A stretch of 64,000 nucleotides of DNA from Cordilura impudica (Eukaryota; Arthropoda; Insecta; Diptera; Scathophagidae), in the NCBI GenBank assembly GCA_963682025.1, contig OY821519.1, positions 11,632,168 through 11,696,167 on the forward strand, written 5' to 3'. Each line of letters starts with the position of its first letter. Within the stretch, counting starts at the first letter, position 1. Below are positions 1 through 10,951 of the stretch, piece after piece. Both the position numbers and the translations under genes were made by a program. The notes beneath the pieces were generated by a model that saw only the letters and a program-made list of their open reading frames with translations, had not been told where the DNA came from and did not search any database.

Positions 1-640
1 TTTTAATTTTTAATTTTTAATTTTTAATTTTTAATTTTTAATTTTTAATTTTTAATTTTTAATTTTTAATTTTTAATTTTTAATTTTTAATTTTTAATTT
101 TTAATTTTTAATTTTTAATTTTAATTTTTAATTTTAATTTTTAATTTTTAATTTTTAATTTTTAATTTTTAATTTTAAATTTTTAATTTTTAATTTTTAA
201 TTTTTAATTTTTAATTTTTAATTTTTAATTTTTATTTTATTTTTTATTTTTTTATTTTTTATTTTTCATTTTTAATTTTTTATTTTTTATTTTTTATTTT
301 TTATTTTTTTTATTTTATTTTTTATTTTTTTATTTTTTAATTTAAAATTTTTTATTTTCGATTTTGTATTTTTTATTTTTAATTTTTAATTTTTAATGTT
401 TAATTTTTAATTTTTTTATTTTTTTTTTTATTTTTTTTTTTCATTTTTCATTATTCGGTTTAAACTTTTCATTTTGCATTTTTCCTTTTTTCAGATTTCA
501 TTGTTTATTTTTAATTTTTCATTGTTTATTTTTCATTTACTTTTTAAATTTTTCATTTTCTATTTTTCATTTTTCATTTTTCGTTTTTCACTTTCCATTT
601 TTTATTTTTTTTTATTTTTCATTTTTGGTTTTGTATAAAA
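1..640. repeat. TTTTTAA heptamer array grading into degenerate TTTTTCA/TTTTTTA array
   Basis: From base 1 to about 235 the sequence is an almost pure head-to-tail heptamer TTTTTAA. From about 236 to 640 it degenerates into T-rich units such as TTTTTCA and TTTTTTA. The array starts outside the window, so its length is unknown. Its right edge joins directly to the end of the family M element (640-779). The degenerate part is the reverse complement in style of the array at 13656-13945. Confidence 0.95.
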
Positions 641-779
641 AGGTTATAACATATCATAATTTTTTCACTAATACAATCATAAGTCACACTGATTTTGTCT
701 TACGTCTTACGCTGTTTTTTGATTGTAAATATTATGAAATAGATTTTTACCCCCCTGCGCGTAAAGATGTTTAGAAATC
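640..779 (+). mobile_element. Family M element, one terminal segment (copy D)
   Basis: About 140 bp matches, in reverse complement, the left terminal segment of the element at 46616-49188, and directly the right end of the copy at 59272-59643. Shared landmarks are CATATCATAATTTTTTCAC, a CAATCATAAGTCACAC stretch, the CCCCCCTGCGCG motif and a decayed AGATGTTTACACATC end followed by an A run. Inside this end lies the TTTTTAA array, at nearly the same place where the other copy carries a 21-bp minisatellite. The opposite end is outside the window. No coding capacity is seen. Confidence 0.75.
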
Positions 780-784
780 AAAAA

Positions 785-1925
785 TGTTTTAGGAAGTATG
801 AAAAGATATGCATTTTCTAGGGGCTCCGACTTGGTTAATCCGCCCCGCCATCACGATAACTTGGCAAATTTAATTCCCTTAATTCACTTGGTATGCCATT
901 CAGTGATCTTTCTAATCCAATATTCTAGAGTAAAAGGTTTTCATTGTTAATAAAAATTAACAAAATTATGCAAACGGACTTGACCAATATATTTACTATT
1001 AGAACAAGTGAGAAAGTATTATTGTTATTCATAATTGGGGGCAAAAAACAGTCGTGACAGACATGAAAGCAAATAGACATAATGTTTGAGGATGTTTGTA
1101 AAACACAGAAAAGCTCTGAAGTTATTTGCATGACAAATAAGAAATACTTTTTTATAGTTAATAAGGTTGACCTTTGCATTTGCGTTATGATTAGTCAGAA
1201 AACTTGACCCGGTAGAATCAATTGACATTGCTAATGATTCCATAATTTTATAGAAAAGTTTTTGTGAAAAACAAATGAACACACTATTAAGTACATAAAT
1301 CAATCGAAACAAATATTTAACACTATGGTTTTATAAAATGCTTTAACGTTATATTTCCACAATGAATCGAACTATTAATAACATTGAACTCTAATTACTA
1401 TTTATTGATAACTTTCATAGCAAATTACTAAATACTAAATTATTATTTTTAAAAGGAAAGAGAGGTCATTAATAAAAGAATTCTCTATTTAAATTCTCTA
1501 TTTAACTAAGAACATCTTCCTGGTTTATGTTTCATAAATATTTTATAACGCTCCTTATATTAAACGGTAGAGCTATGGCCGCTTACAGCAACTAAAGACT
1601 ATAATCCTACCAACATTATAAAAGAGACCGCAGGTCATTATCGATGATAGCTTCCGAGTAGTAACCATTTATTTTTGATAAAAACCAAAAAAAAACACCT
1701 TTTTCTGAAATTAAAAAACATCTGAGTTTGACAGCATGCCACGCCCACAATTACCAATAGTTTAACCTAAGTTCTTGGCTACCTTAATCTGGTTATATTA
1801 GCTTCAAAAAGGCGTAAAAACTTTAAAAATCGGTGGCAAAAAAATTAGACTTTTTTATAATTGCGAATTTGCTAAATCCCTGTCACGTTTTTTTTCACTC
1901 GCAAATTGGCCCACACTAATGTTTA
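785..1925. other. No gene recognised
   Basis: AT-rich sequence with frequent stops in all frames. The short open frames at 925-1312 on the minus strand have no recognisable domain and biased low-complexity composition. I see no repeat termini here. Confidence 0.5.
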
Positions 1926-1936
1926 TGTATATTTAA

Positions 1937-1970
1937 ATGTTAAATAAATAAATAAATAAATAAATAAAAC
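1937..1970. repeat. AAAT/AAATAA microsatellite
   Basis: About eight consecutive AAAT units, a simple tetranucleotide repeat in otherwise unique AT-rich sequence. Confidence 0.9.
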
Positions 1971-1974
1971 AAAA

Positions 1975-3060
1975 ATTTGATGCTATTATTGATATTTTTT
2001 TTTTTTTTTTTGAATATTATAATATAAGTTCAGTGGACTGAATTGATTTATTTACAAGAAAAAAAAACTACTTTAACTGTTTACTTAAATTAATAAAGCC
2101 TGTTGTTGTACAACATACAACAATTGATATTATTGTTTTTATTTTTAGAGGTACTAATTTCTCGATGAAATTTTAATAAATCATATATTCGTTCGATGTC
2201 GGAATCTTCACAACTTAAGTATGATTATTTGTTGATAGCTTTCAATAAGTACAACCTTCATTAACTGATTTATTTGTTTGAGCGAATCACAGGAAAATAA
2301 AAGTATTGCTCTCATCCCCTCTTTACTCACTCACACCCATTTCACTAGACCAAATAACAGTACGCACTCACAGCCGTAGACACACAGAAATATGTATGTA
2401 TGTGTAAATGTACTATTGCACGTGTTTATTACCAATTTGATTAATTTCCTGTAATGTCCTGTATGTACATTACGATTATACGTATTTACTTTTTACTTTG
2501 CTATTTACAGTATTTAATTTTTAATTTCTTTTTCAATTTTTATCTTATTTTTTCAAAAATAACATTTTAAATGAAAATTTCGGTTGGATTGAAAACTATT
2601 TTATATTTTTTTTATATTAATAACAGCATTTTATTTCCTTACTGTTCTAAATACCAAAATAGTTTGAAATTTAATTTTCCTTTTGTTATAAACTAAAAAA
2701 TAGTTCTAAATACACATTTGTTTCTATCATATTTACAAACAATTTGCAAAAATGACTTTAAAGTCAGTTTTCGTTCAATGTGTGTATTTTATTGTAATCA
2801 TGTCAATGCAATCACCAATGTTTAGGATTGAAACATGTTATACTGGATTTAATTCAGTTGCCTCAATTGAATTGTATTAAAATATGTACAGAGACTCTCA
2901 TTGATAAAAGGAACTTATTTTGCTGATGTATGTGCTTTCACTTTATACGAATTATGATTTTTTTATAAAGAAAATTGATTGAATCTTAAAATATATTAGA
3001 ATTACAACACATTGCATGAGAAATAAAAAAAATTTGCATTTAAATTACAGTATTCATCGC
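1975..3060. other. No gene recognised
   Basis: AT-rich sequence with no extended open frame. A TGTATGTATGTG run near 2393-2405 and A/T runs are the only notable local structure. Confidence 0.5.
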
Positions 3061-3061
3061 A

Positions 3062-3441
3062 ACAAGCAGCCCTCGCAATTCGAGCGCAAATTCCAGGAAA
3101 TTTAATTTTTCATTTATTCTTCATTTCATATTAACCTTAAAGGTATGCTAATCAATTTTAGAAAATTCACAATTAATTTTGGTTTATGTCCAAAATAATT
3201 TTTTCAATTCAACATATAAACAAATTTAAAAAACATACACATATCATTATAATAACTTTAAATGAACATAACTCAAAAAAAAAAAAAAAAATGTAGATAT
3301 TTAAAAATCTGTAAGTCTGAGTCTGGTGGATAGCTTAAAAGAAATACCTTTCAAATAAGATACGATTGGTCAAAATCGAGAGAAAACTGTTTAACAAATC
3401 ATCGGTCACAAGAAATCGCCTTACCTATTAATATTATAAAT
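3062..3441 (-). mobile_element. Helitron-like non-autonomous element, minus copy
   Basis: The right side (3395-3441) is the reverse complement of the 5' end shared by the family in this window (TCTATAATATTAATAGGC followed by GCGATTTCTTGTGACCGATG), here with the terminal bases decayed. The left side has the 3' palindrome CTCGCAATTCGAG near 3072. The interior contains the family landmarks AGAAATACCTTTCAAAT and a GCTAATCAATTTTAG block. No RepHel coding sequence is present, so it would depend on proteins made elsewhere. Confidence 0.65.
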
Positions 3442-3609
3442 ATGTTTGAAAATGACGTCAAATTTAAGAAACTATTAAAAAAAAAAAATTCTTTAATGGT
3501 AAAATTGTTCCAAGAAATTTTATTTCTGTTTCTTTTTTTCAGAAATTATAATAAAAATGTTAAAAATTGCAAAATTATCGGGACTGATTTTTATGTGGAG
3601 ACTATACAA

Positions 3610-4155
3610 TTAATGTTCTGCTTTTTGGTATATTTGTTCGCTATACAAATTTTTATTTTTCACAGTTTTCTCTGAAATTTGGTATGCACAATCTCTGTAC
3701 TCCAGGCAAGGTTACCATGAAATTCTTGCGGCCACGCCTACTTTTACGCCCACTTTTTGTACAAAATTTATTTTCTGTTTTTTGATATATTTGTTTGCTA
3801 TACAAATTTTTCAATAGATTTCTCTAAAAATTGGTACACACAATCTCTGTACCCCTGGAAAGGTCTTCATATGATTGTTACCCGCCACGCCTAATTTTAC
3901 GCCCACTTTTATGTAAAATTTTTTTATGTTTTTTGGTATATTTGTTCGCTATAAAAATTTGTATTTTTCACTTTAGAGGTACCAGTGCGATATGCTCTGT
4001 GTGTTTTATTAAATTTGTTAATGTGTTTATTAATGAGTTTATTATCTTCATTCACAATAATAATAAATCAAAATGTGTTGGTCTGTGAATTGGTTAAGTT
4101 GAAAAATAAAGCTGCCTAGAAATTGCACTCGAATTTCGAGCGCAGGAATCTGATA
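3610..4155 (+). mobile_element. Helitron-like element with internal ~155-bp tandem units
   Basis: Two and a half copies of a ~155-bp unit, each containing CTGAAATTTGGTA, GCCACGCCTA, TTTACGCCCACTTTT and TATATTTGTTCGCTATA, are followed by the family's 3' region and the hairpin GCACTCGAATTTCGAGCGC, then ...ATCTGATAG, a variant of the expected CTAG terminus. The same units recur at 23235-23990. Short open frames through it are repeat shadows. Confidence 0.65.
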
Positions 4156-4169
4156 GTTATTATAAAAAT

Positions 4170-4445
4170 GCTTATAATTATTATTAAAATCCAAATATGA
4201 CATTTTTTAATAAATAAAAAAAAACCCGCATATTTCACGCCAAAAATTAAAACAAAAAAAATAAAAGTTCAACTTTGACCTAAAACTCTTTAAAAAGCAA
4301 TCAATCAATTTTAATGAAATTAAAACTGACTCAAGTTCAACCAAATATATATCTATTGAAAGAAAATTATAAAACTATTTTGATCGGTGCAAAAGTTACA
4401 GAATTTTGGTCAATAAAAAACTATTTTCAGCCTCTGTGCGAGCTC
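4170..4445. repeat. Dispersed repeat, paired with 50555-50790
   Basis: This stretch and 50555-50790 share long blocks in the same orientation, including AAAGTTCAACTTTGACCTA, AATCAATTTTAATGAAATTA, a GATCGGT...GTTACAGAA block and TTTTCAGCC.CTGTGCG. No termini, target duplication or coding capacity were recognised, so the family is unassigned. The open frame 4314-4520 is a shadow of the repeat. Confidence 0.7.
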
Positions 4446-4449
4446 GTCT

Positions 4450-4625
4450 CCATACAAATTATCTCTATCAGAATTATCTCTATGAGAATTTTCACAAGAT
4501 CCAGGCAAAAAAAATCATAACTATGCCACTCATATGTGGATATGCTTATTTTCTATATCCAATAAACTGGATATAAGACCCTTCCTAAAGTATAGTATGG
4601 TCGGTCCAGATCGATTATAATTTAT
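4450..4625 (+). mobile_element. Decayed DINE-1-like fragment
   Basis: Contains degenerate versions of DINE-1 blocks seen intact elsewhere in the window: CATACAAATTA, ATAAGATCCA-like, TGCCACTCA, GCTTATTTTCTATATCCA and finally TCGGTCCAGATCGATTATAA, corresponding to the 3' stem-loop. It is shorter and more diverged than the other copies. Confidence 0.6.
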
Positions 4626-4859
4626 GTAATTGTTGTCTATTATATTTAGTAATTGACAGGTTTTGAAAATTATCATTTAGAATAACTATATATTAATACG
4701 TGAAGGTAAATTTTTAGTTCCCTTTTTAAGGAATATGCGGGCACGGATGAGTGTGAAAATTGGCATTGTTATAGTTCATACGGAAGAGAAGCTGAGAATG
4801 ATAAAATTTATCTTTATTCCGACTTAAAAATATATTAAATTATATAAAATAAAATATTT

Positions 4860-5073
4860 ATAATATTTCGTTACGCCCTGTTAATGCGAACGAATGTGTT
4901 GAATTGTGAATTGCTAAAATTGATTAGCATACCTTTAGGCTCATTTAATTACTCATAAATTTCTATATATATATATATATATAGATTAAAAAAACATTTG
5001 AAGACAAAAATTGAATGAAAAAATAATATTTACTACAATTTTCACTCGAATTTCGAGTGCTGGGCTATACTAG
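4860..5073 (+). mobile_element. Helitron-like 3' end
   Basis: Contains the family block GTTGAATTGTGAATTG, ATTGATTAGCATACCTTTAG, the hairpin CACTCGAATTTCGAGTG and a terminal CTAG at 5070-5073 followed by T, the canonical Helitron 3' arrangement. A (TA)n tract and unrelated sequence interrupt it around 4960-5030. Confidence 0.65.
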
Positions 5074-5280
5074 TTGTAAATAAATGTTTACTATACAAAA
5101 ACTATTTTTTCAGCTAACTTTCAAGTTAAATTCCAAATACAGTAGACTCGGGGTAGAGGGAGCTAATTCATGCATGGGCTATTCCCTCAACCCAGACTCT
5201 TCCCCTCAATCGAGATTGAAAAATAATATTTTAAAGTGTTTATTACAGTAAGTGTATTTATGTACTTTAAATAAGAAATA

Positions 5281-6362
5281 TTATTTTAAAAAGTCCAACA
5301 TAGTACATTGTTTTTTCTTTGCATTCAGTGTTTTTTGCACAGCAATATCCCTGATATTTTTGAGAACAATGAGGTATTTGAGCGAGTTAGTGTTGTTCTC
5401 AGTCCAATCGATTGCTTTATCGAAAATTTTAATGGCTTCCTTAATTCTATATTTTTGGATATTTCTTTCGTCATGCTTGTCCTCATCAGAATCCACAACA
5501 ACCTGATCAGCGTGATCTTCAGTGCAATCATCATCTATTGTTGTCCATTGTCTTAGTTCAGCAATACTTAGGTTTGCTTTAAACAAAAATAAATAGAAAC
5601 AATATGTGCATGCTTATTTACTTGGGGAAATGCAGTTTCAGTCAAATTGTACAGTGCATCGAATTTGCAATGTTGTAAAATCATCTGCTGTCCCAATACA
5701 GTGAGAGGAACATAATCATCGGTACTGTCATCATCTGGATTTTCATAATTTAGTAAAGCATGCCAGCACCCTTTTACAGTGTTGGTATCGACTTTATGCC
5801 TTGCTTGGGTCAAAAGACATATGGCATCCTTCATAGTAAGCTTTTTTAAAAAGTCGGCTATGTTGTCTTTACTAATAGCTGATTTTAATAAATTTGTTCT
5901 GTAGTGCAACTATGTTAACCTTATAACATTCTGGTCTATCGGCAGCAAAAGAGGCGTTACATTTGGCGGCATATGTAAAATGAAAATGGAACCACATTCT
6001 GTTTTTAATAACTCCTCTGTTGGATGACAAGGCGCATTATCTTCTCAAAACGGCTTTGACTGGTAGACCCTCCTTTTGTACAGTACATCAGTAAATTCAG
6101 TTGATTTTGTTACATATGCATGCTCTTTTTGAGTTTCTATAGTCCAATGGAAGCTGAAAATCTCGGAATGAGCTTGGCTTTTTGGCTTGGACTATTACTA
6201 ATGGCTTCAATTTGTATTTACCTGTTGCATTAAAAATGTTAAAAGTGTGATTCGCGCTTTTTCACTTTTTCTTCCGCAAGCATTTTTTTCATTGGAGCCC
6301 ACGTACGTTTTTTCTGGCAGTAATTCCAAAATAAGCCAGTTTCGTCGACATTGTAATTTTGA
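5281..6362 (-). pseudogene. Tigger/pogo transposase, catalytic and C-terminal part (broken)
   Basis: On the minus strand, beginning near 6362, a frame reads NVDETGLFWNYC, the first catalytic aspartate motif of pogo/Tigger DDE enzymes. Near 6045-5940 another frame reads DNAPCHPTEE and LLLPIDQN, matching the second and third catalytic positions. At 5909-5568 and 5586-5281 come the family's C-terminal blocks (LTMKDAICLLTQA, VKGCWHAL and an acidic tail). Frame changes and stops separate these blocks, so no continuous transposase can be made. The catalytic residues themselves are still visible. Confidence 0.85.
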
Positions 6363-6542
6363 TTTTCGTCCAACTTTAAAACTTTTTTAATTGCCGAAAT
6401 TTTGTTTTAACTGCTGGCACTGCAGTTTATCACCGCAAATTTTCAATAACCTAATTCCAAATGTGGTCTTGAATCCCTTGAGCCAACCACTACTTGCACT
6501 AAAGCTACAATTTTCTTTTCCATGCATTTTTTTCATGCAGTT

Positions 6543-7320
6543 TTTATACCCTATACCACTATGTGGTTTGGGTATAATGACTTTGTGCTGCTGTTTGTAA
6601 CAACCAAAAATATTTGACCTAAATATTTAATTATACCGATCGAATCAGAATCACATTCTGAGTTGATTTAACAATGTCCGTCCGTCCGTCCGTCCGTCTG
6701 TATGTCCATGTAAACCTTGTAATCAAACTGCAGGTCGCAAATATGAATATATTTTGATGAAATTTGGTATATAAGCTTTTATCGGCCATGGGATGAAGGC
6801 TATTGAAATTGGTGAGAATCAGTCCATGTTCAGACCTAGCCCCCATACAAATTACCCCTATGAAATCGACATAAATTGCCATAAGATCCAAATTGTCATA
6901 TAGATCTTACTCAAATTGGGTTTTGTATGCGTTCATTACGTCCATTAATGAGTAGTCCAAAACTGATCCCTTTGGCCCCATATAGAACTGCTTCCCGATC
7001 TTCACTTAAATCTATTAAAAAACAAAACTATTGCACTGATTCTTCTCAGATTTTGTTTGTATATATTTTCGCAAAATACAAGAGACTTTACCAAACATAA
7101 TCAGGATCGGTCCATTTTTGGACCTAGTCCCCATATAGATATAGCATCCGATATGAACTTTTTCATATCTTCAGCCAAAAAAATTAATAAAAATCCCACT
7201 CAAATTTGGTTTTTGCCTATTTTCTATGTCCAGTTAGTTGGGCCTAAGAGATAGGATCTGTGAACGCATGGTATAGGGTATCGTATAGTCGGTCTAGACC
7301 GACTATAATTTTCTTACTTG
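6543..7320 (+). mobile_element. DINE-1-like element (full length)
   Basis: Begins ATACCCTATACCACTATGTG and ends with the stem-loop TCGGTCTAGACCGA followed by CTATAATTTTCTTACTTG. The first 13 nt (ATACCCTATACCA) are repeated inverted shortly before the 3' hairpin (TGGTATAGGGTAT), as described for Drosophila DINE-1 subterminal repeats. A GTCC(GTCC)n core lies near 6676-6700. The element sits between T runs inside the Tigger transposon. It has no coding capacity; open frames in it recur in every copy. Confidence 0.88.
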
Positions 7321-7403
7321 TTTAGAAATTGGAATGTGTCGGCTTCTTTAGGTAAACGAAGTATTTATATAGCTTATCCTCTATACCAAAAAACTCACCT
7401 TTC

Positions 7404-7589
7404 TTAATAGATTTTCGCTTTATACTGCACGCAAACGTTATTTTCAAAAGCATTTGTGCCATTTTCAATGCATAATATGGTTGATTTGGTCACACCGTAT
7501 TGATCCGCCAGTGACTTTAATAAGCCTTTATCGAGCTTCTCTATAATTTCGCATTTCGTTTTAGGTGTTAAAAACTTTTTTACTTTCAT
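7404..7589 (-). pseudogene. Tigger/pogo transposase N-terminal helix-turn-helix fragment
   Basis: A 61-codon minus-strand frame starts MKVKKFLTPKTKCEIIEKL and continues LADQYGVTKSTI, the pattern of the CENP-B/psq-type N-terminal DNA-binding domain of pogo and Tigger transposases. It is separated from the catalytic remnants (5281-6362) by the inserted DINE-1 and about 180 bp of unreadable sequence. It lies about 360 bp inside the right TIR, the expected place for the protein's start. Confidence 0.8.
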
Positions 7590-7984
7590 AGTAAGCTATC
7601 AAAAACATACGTTATAACCAACTTATTTCCACTCAATCATACAACTTATAATACACGTGCGTGAACTAAACTGCTCGTATTTTAATAAATAAATGAAAAA
7701 CACGGCAACAGTAACGGATTTTTTTCTGAAGAATAACTGTAATATAAATATTTACATGGCTTCTGCCTTTCTTTTTGGTTCTTATTTTACTTTATTATGT
7801 GCAAAATCACACAAAAACAGCAAAGTTCCCTTTTCACAGTACTCATTAGACCGAAGGTTCCTCCTATGGAATACTCAATTAAAGAATTTTTTTTGTCCCC
7901 TCGATCGAGTAGTTCTTTTAACCCTGGGTTCCCTCTACCCCAAGTCTACTGTAGTATGTTTTTCGTATACAAAAAAAAAAAAAA

Positions 7985-8290
7985 CTATGTGAGTCCGATC
8001 ACAAGGGAGATGTGTAAACATCTATTTACACATCAATTAAAATCAAACAGAATCTTTGTATCACTTATAGCCCACAACTGCAGGGGCTCAGCTAATATAA
8101 AAATTATTTACTATTTCAACTGGTTGTTATAGTTGGAGTTGTTGAATTAGCTGAAATAATTTTATATCGTGATCTTTGCACCAATACGCTCATACTTTAC
8201 ACCGTTTTTATCTTATTTCTTACTTATTATGTTGTTTTTGCAGTGTGAAATAGATGTTTACCCCCCTGAGCGTTAAGATGTTTCCACGTC
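7985..8290 (+). mobile_element. Family M element, short copy without array (copy C)
   Basis: Starts after an A run with TATGTGAGTCCGATCACAAG and GATGTGTAAACATCT, and ends with a diverged CCCCCCTGAGCG...GATGTTTCCACGTC followed by AAAAA. It is collinear with the copy at 59272-59643 and, in reverse complement, with both ends of 46616-49188. It lacks any internal tandem array and any coding sequence. Confidence 0.78.
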
Positions 8291-8299
8291 AAAAATAGG

Positions 8300-10040
8300 A
8301 CTTTGGCGATCAAAAATGTAATGTTCATATAAGGGAGACACTCTTTATTTTGATATATGAAATTGTTAAACGAATTTCCTAATATTTTCCATTTTTACTT
8401 TTTTAATATTTTCAAAGAAATTTTGGCAACACTGCTTTTGAGGCACGTGTATATGTTCGTGTTGAAAATAAGTACCACCCCCTTAAACACATAAATTTTA
8501 TGCTTTCATCATTATTTGTTGTGTATTTTTGAAAATAATGATTTACTTCATCAACTGACTAATTTATTAGTTTCGTGTTTAAAAGATTTTATGATGAAAA
8601 TATCTTAAGGAAATATTAAGATATTTGAGATTAAAATTAAATACACGTTGTTGTGTTTTTTTTCAAATACTTGGTATACAAAATACTCTAAAAAAATTTT
8701 CATAAATTTTCGCAAAATATATTTCCGCTTTATGTTAAACTTTTCAATTTATTTTCTTTTTAATAACTTTAGCTTATCCTCCCACACCCCACTCTTTGTG
8801 TATAAGTACTTACTTCGTTTAGTCTATACATTTTATCATATTTTATTTTGAACTTTATTGATTTTTAAATGGTTCGTACTTAAAAATTAAATCTAGAAAC
8901 TTCATTAAGGAAAATTGCGAAGAGTATTTTTTTTTTGGATTTCTGTGAAAACTGAACGAACTCATATTTCGCACCGGTTTACGATTAGGTTTCAACCATA
9001 CAGCACATGTTGTTTAAGTCAAAAGTGTTCATCAAATATGAAGTTATAACAGAAATAACAACTTCTGAAAACCTTTCAAAATTCATTTTATTAAATGCTA
9101 TTCAAAACAGGTAAAAGTGCTTTTGTATCTAAAAAAAAATCGTTATAAAAATATCCAATTATCTACATCGTAACCTCCCATAATTGATAAATATGTTAAC
9201 ATTCCTGATAATATGAAAATAGATGCAAAGATTAGTATGAATGACATGTACAAACACGGTAATTAATTGTGATATTTGTAAACAAAAAAAAAAAATGTGT
9301 TAAGAGATCTTTGTCAAATCATGCATTACACATGTAAGAAAATTATACGGTACCACATACTGTGACTTTAGAGAAAGGTCTTATTTCTAAATAATTGCAT
9401 ATATAAAATAAGCATAAATCAAATCCATGTGGCATTGTTATAAGTTTGTTACCAGCCGATATGAAAAATATCATCAAAAATGAACCTCTCCTAACAATAG
9501 TTACTGGTCATAAGAAAATTTATACATTTAGTACTTTGAGTTGTACTATGCGTATGAGCTATTTTTTTTTAATTATAAAAATATTATCCATACGGCTAGT
9601 AATCACTAAAGCATAAATCTTAACGTAGTTCCCCTTTCTTGACCAAACGTTGAGTTTATGCTTAAAAGATTTGAAAGTAAAGTACTGTCATGAAAAATCA
9701 ACTTTTTGACTTATTTAAGCCCATCTAATATTACTTAGTACACAATTTAGAGTAGGGTTGAATCATGACAAACATATTAAGTATTTAATCAAGTAAAATA
9801 TAAAAAAAACAAATAATATGTGATGTTTATAAAAAAGAAAATGTTGCTGAATCTCTGTCAATTATGTTATGGAATCAATAACTACAAAATGTATTAATTC
9901 CCAACAAGTGCAGAAAGTAACAAAGTCTTACACAATTAAAGATGGATGAATCTGTTGTCCATAAGATGATTCGCAGATTTTGTTCATGCATGTATACGTG
10001 TGATTGCTTATATACCCAACAAACAACTATTACTCCGTCT
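8300..10040. other. No gene or repeat recognised
   Basis: 1.7 kb of AT-rich sequence. The open frame 8648-8851 has low-complexity hydrophobic composition and no recognisable domain. No termini or tandem structure were noticed. Confidence 0.5.
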
Positions 10041-10044
10041 GAGA

Positions 10045-10089
10045 TAAAAATAAAATATGAAAAATGAAAAATTAAAAATAAAAAATGAA
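10045..10089. repeat. Short AAAAATGAAAAAT-type simple repeat
   Basis: Low-complexity A-rich tract (units AAAAATG, AAAAATT, AAAAATA) directly abutting the 5' side of LINE1. The same kind of tract, much longer, abuts its 3' side at 13656-13945. Confidence 0.85.
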
Positions 10090-10154
10090 ATTGGATCCAG
10101 AAAAATTTAGAGCGATATGCAAATAACGTTTGTAAGCTTGTAGGCCAAGAACAT

Positions 10155-10950
10155 TTGCATTCAGAGTCTAAAATTCAAGACAAATTAAATATATGTGTTG
10201 GTATAGTAAATGCAGCTGCTAGTATTAATATTATTGAGAAACGTTTTGATTCTAAAAATAATTGGTTCGATTCGCAGTGTGAAAATTACAGAAGACGCTT
10301 GTTAAAGAAATTAGACAGTTATCGTAAATCGGGTACTGATGTGGACAGAAAGGCGTATATTCAAAGTAGAGTCAATTATATGGATTATGTGATGAGAAAA
10401 AGCTAAATGCTAAGATTCGCAACATACAAAAGTTAAATACAATTAAAAATAGTTCGGATTGGTGGAAATTAGCTAATTCGCTACGAAATCGTCAACCCAG
10501 ATTAGATAATAATTTATCATTGGACGATTTTCAATAATTTTTCCAGTCGTATTATCCAACTCGCAATCCCAATTGTTACTACAGTGGTATACAACAAATA
10601 TCATTGACCCTGTTCTTGATTCACCTTTAGAGATGAGAGAGCTTCTACTAGTAGTTGCTTCTTTGAAATCTGGTAAAGCACCTGGAATGGATAGAATAAG
10701 TTATGAATTCTATAAAAATGCTCCAATTAACTTCCTTAAAGAATTGTTAGACCTTTTCAATCAAAAATTCCTGCATGAAGAAATACCGGAATCTTTTAAA
10801 CAATCTTTAATGATTCCATCTTTTAAATAGGGTGATCCTAATACTGTATCTAATTACAGAGGAATTTCGTTGTTTGATGCCGTTTATAAAGTTTTTACGG
10901 GGCTCATTCTTAATCGGATTTATAGTTGGATTGACTGCAATATACTGCAA
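10155..10950 (+). pseudogene. LINE1 ORF2 remnant: linker and RT finger region
   Basis: 10155-10406 reads NNWFDSQCENYRRRLLKKL, the conserved W-F-[DS] linker after the endonuclease. After a frame break, 10573-10830 reads ASLKSGKAPGMDRISYEFYK, the RT segment before motif 1. An in-frame TAG at 10828-10830 is followed by GDPNTVSNYRGISL, the next conserved RT block, reading on to ~10950 where LINE2 begins. The frameshift and the stop make it non-functional. Confidence 0.85.
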
Positions 10951-10951
10951 A

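Larger units (their letters stand above)
5140..7951 (-). mobile_element. Tigger/pogo-type DNA transposon (broken), flanked by TA
   Basis: Terminal inverted repeats are CAGTAGACTCGGGGTAGAGG at the left and, read on the minus strand, CAGTAGACTTGGGGTAGAGG at the right, each flanked by TA, the Tc1/mariner/pogo target. Between them on the minus strand lie a CENP-B-type helix-turn-helix and a DDD transposase, both broken. A 0.78 kb DINE-1 (6543-7320) sits inside, so the original element was about 2.03 kb. The start and end are defined by the TIR/TA junctions, which makes the boundaries firm. Confidence 0.88.

Noticed and set aside
925..1312. Two overlapping minus-strand ORFs as a small gene
   Set aside because: Hydrophobic AT-driven composition, no domain, no upstream signal; length is within chance expectation for the region.
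5252..5556. Plus-strand ORFs overlapping the Tigger C-terminus
   Set aside because: They are antisense shadows; the minus strand carries the recognisable transposase blocks.
6631..6891. Recurring ORF MDLMAIYVDFIGVICMGA as a small gene family
   Set aside because: The same frame appears antisense in every DINE-1 copy (6631, 16556, 18810, 40730, 41472, 63383 regions), which is non-coding repeat sequence with variable frame breaks.
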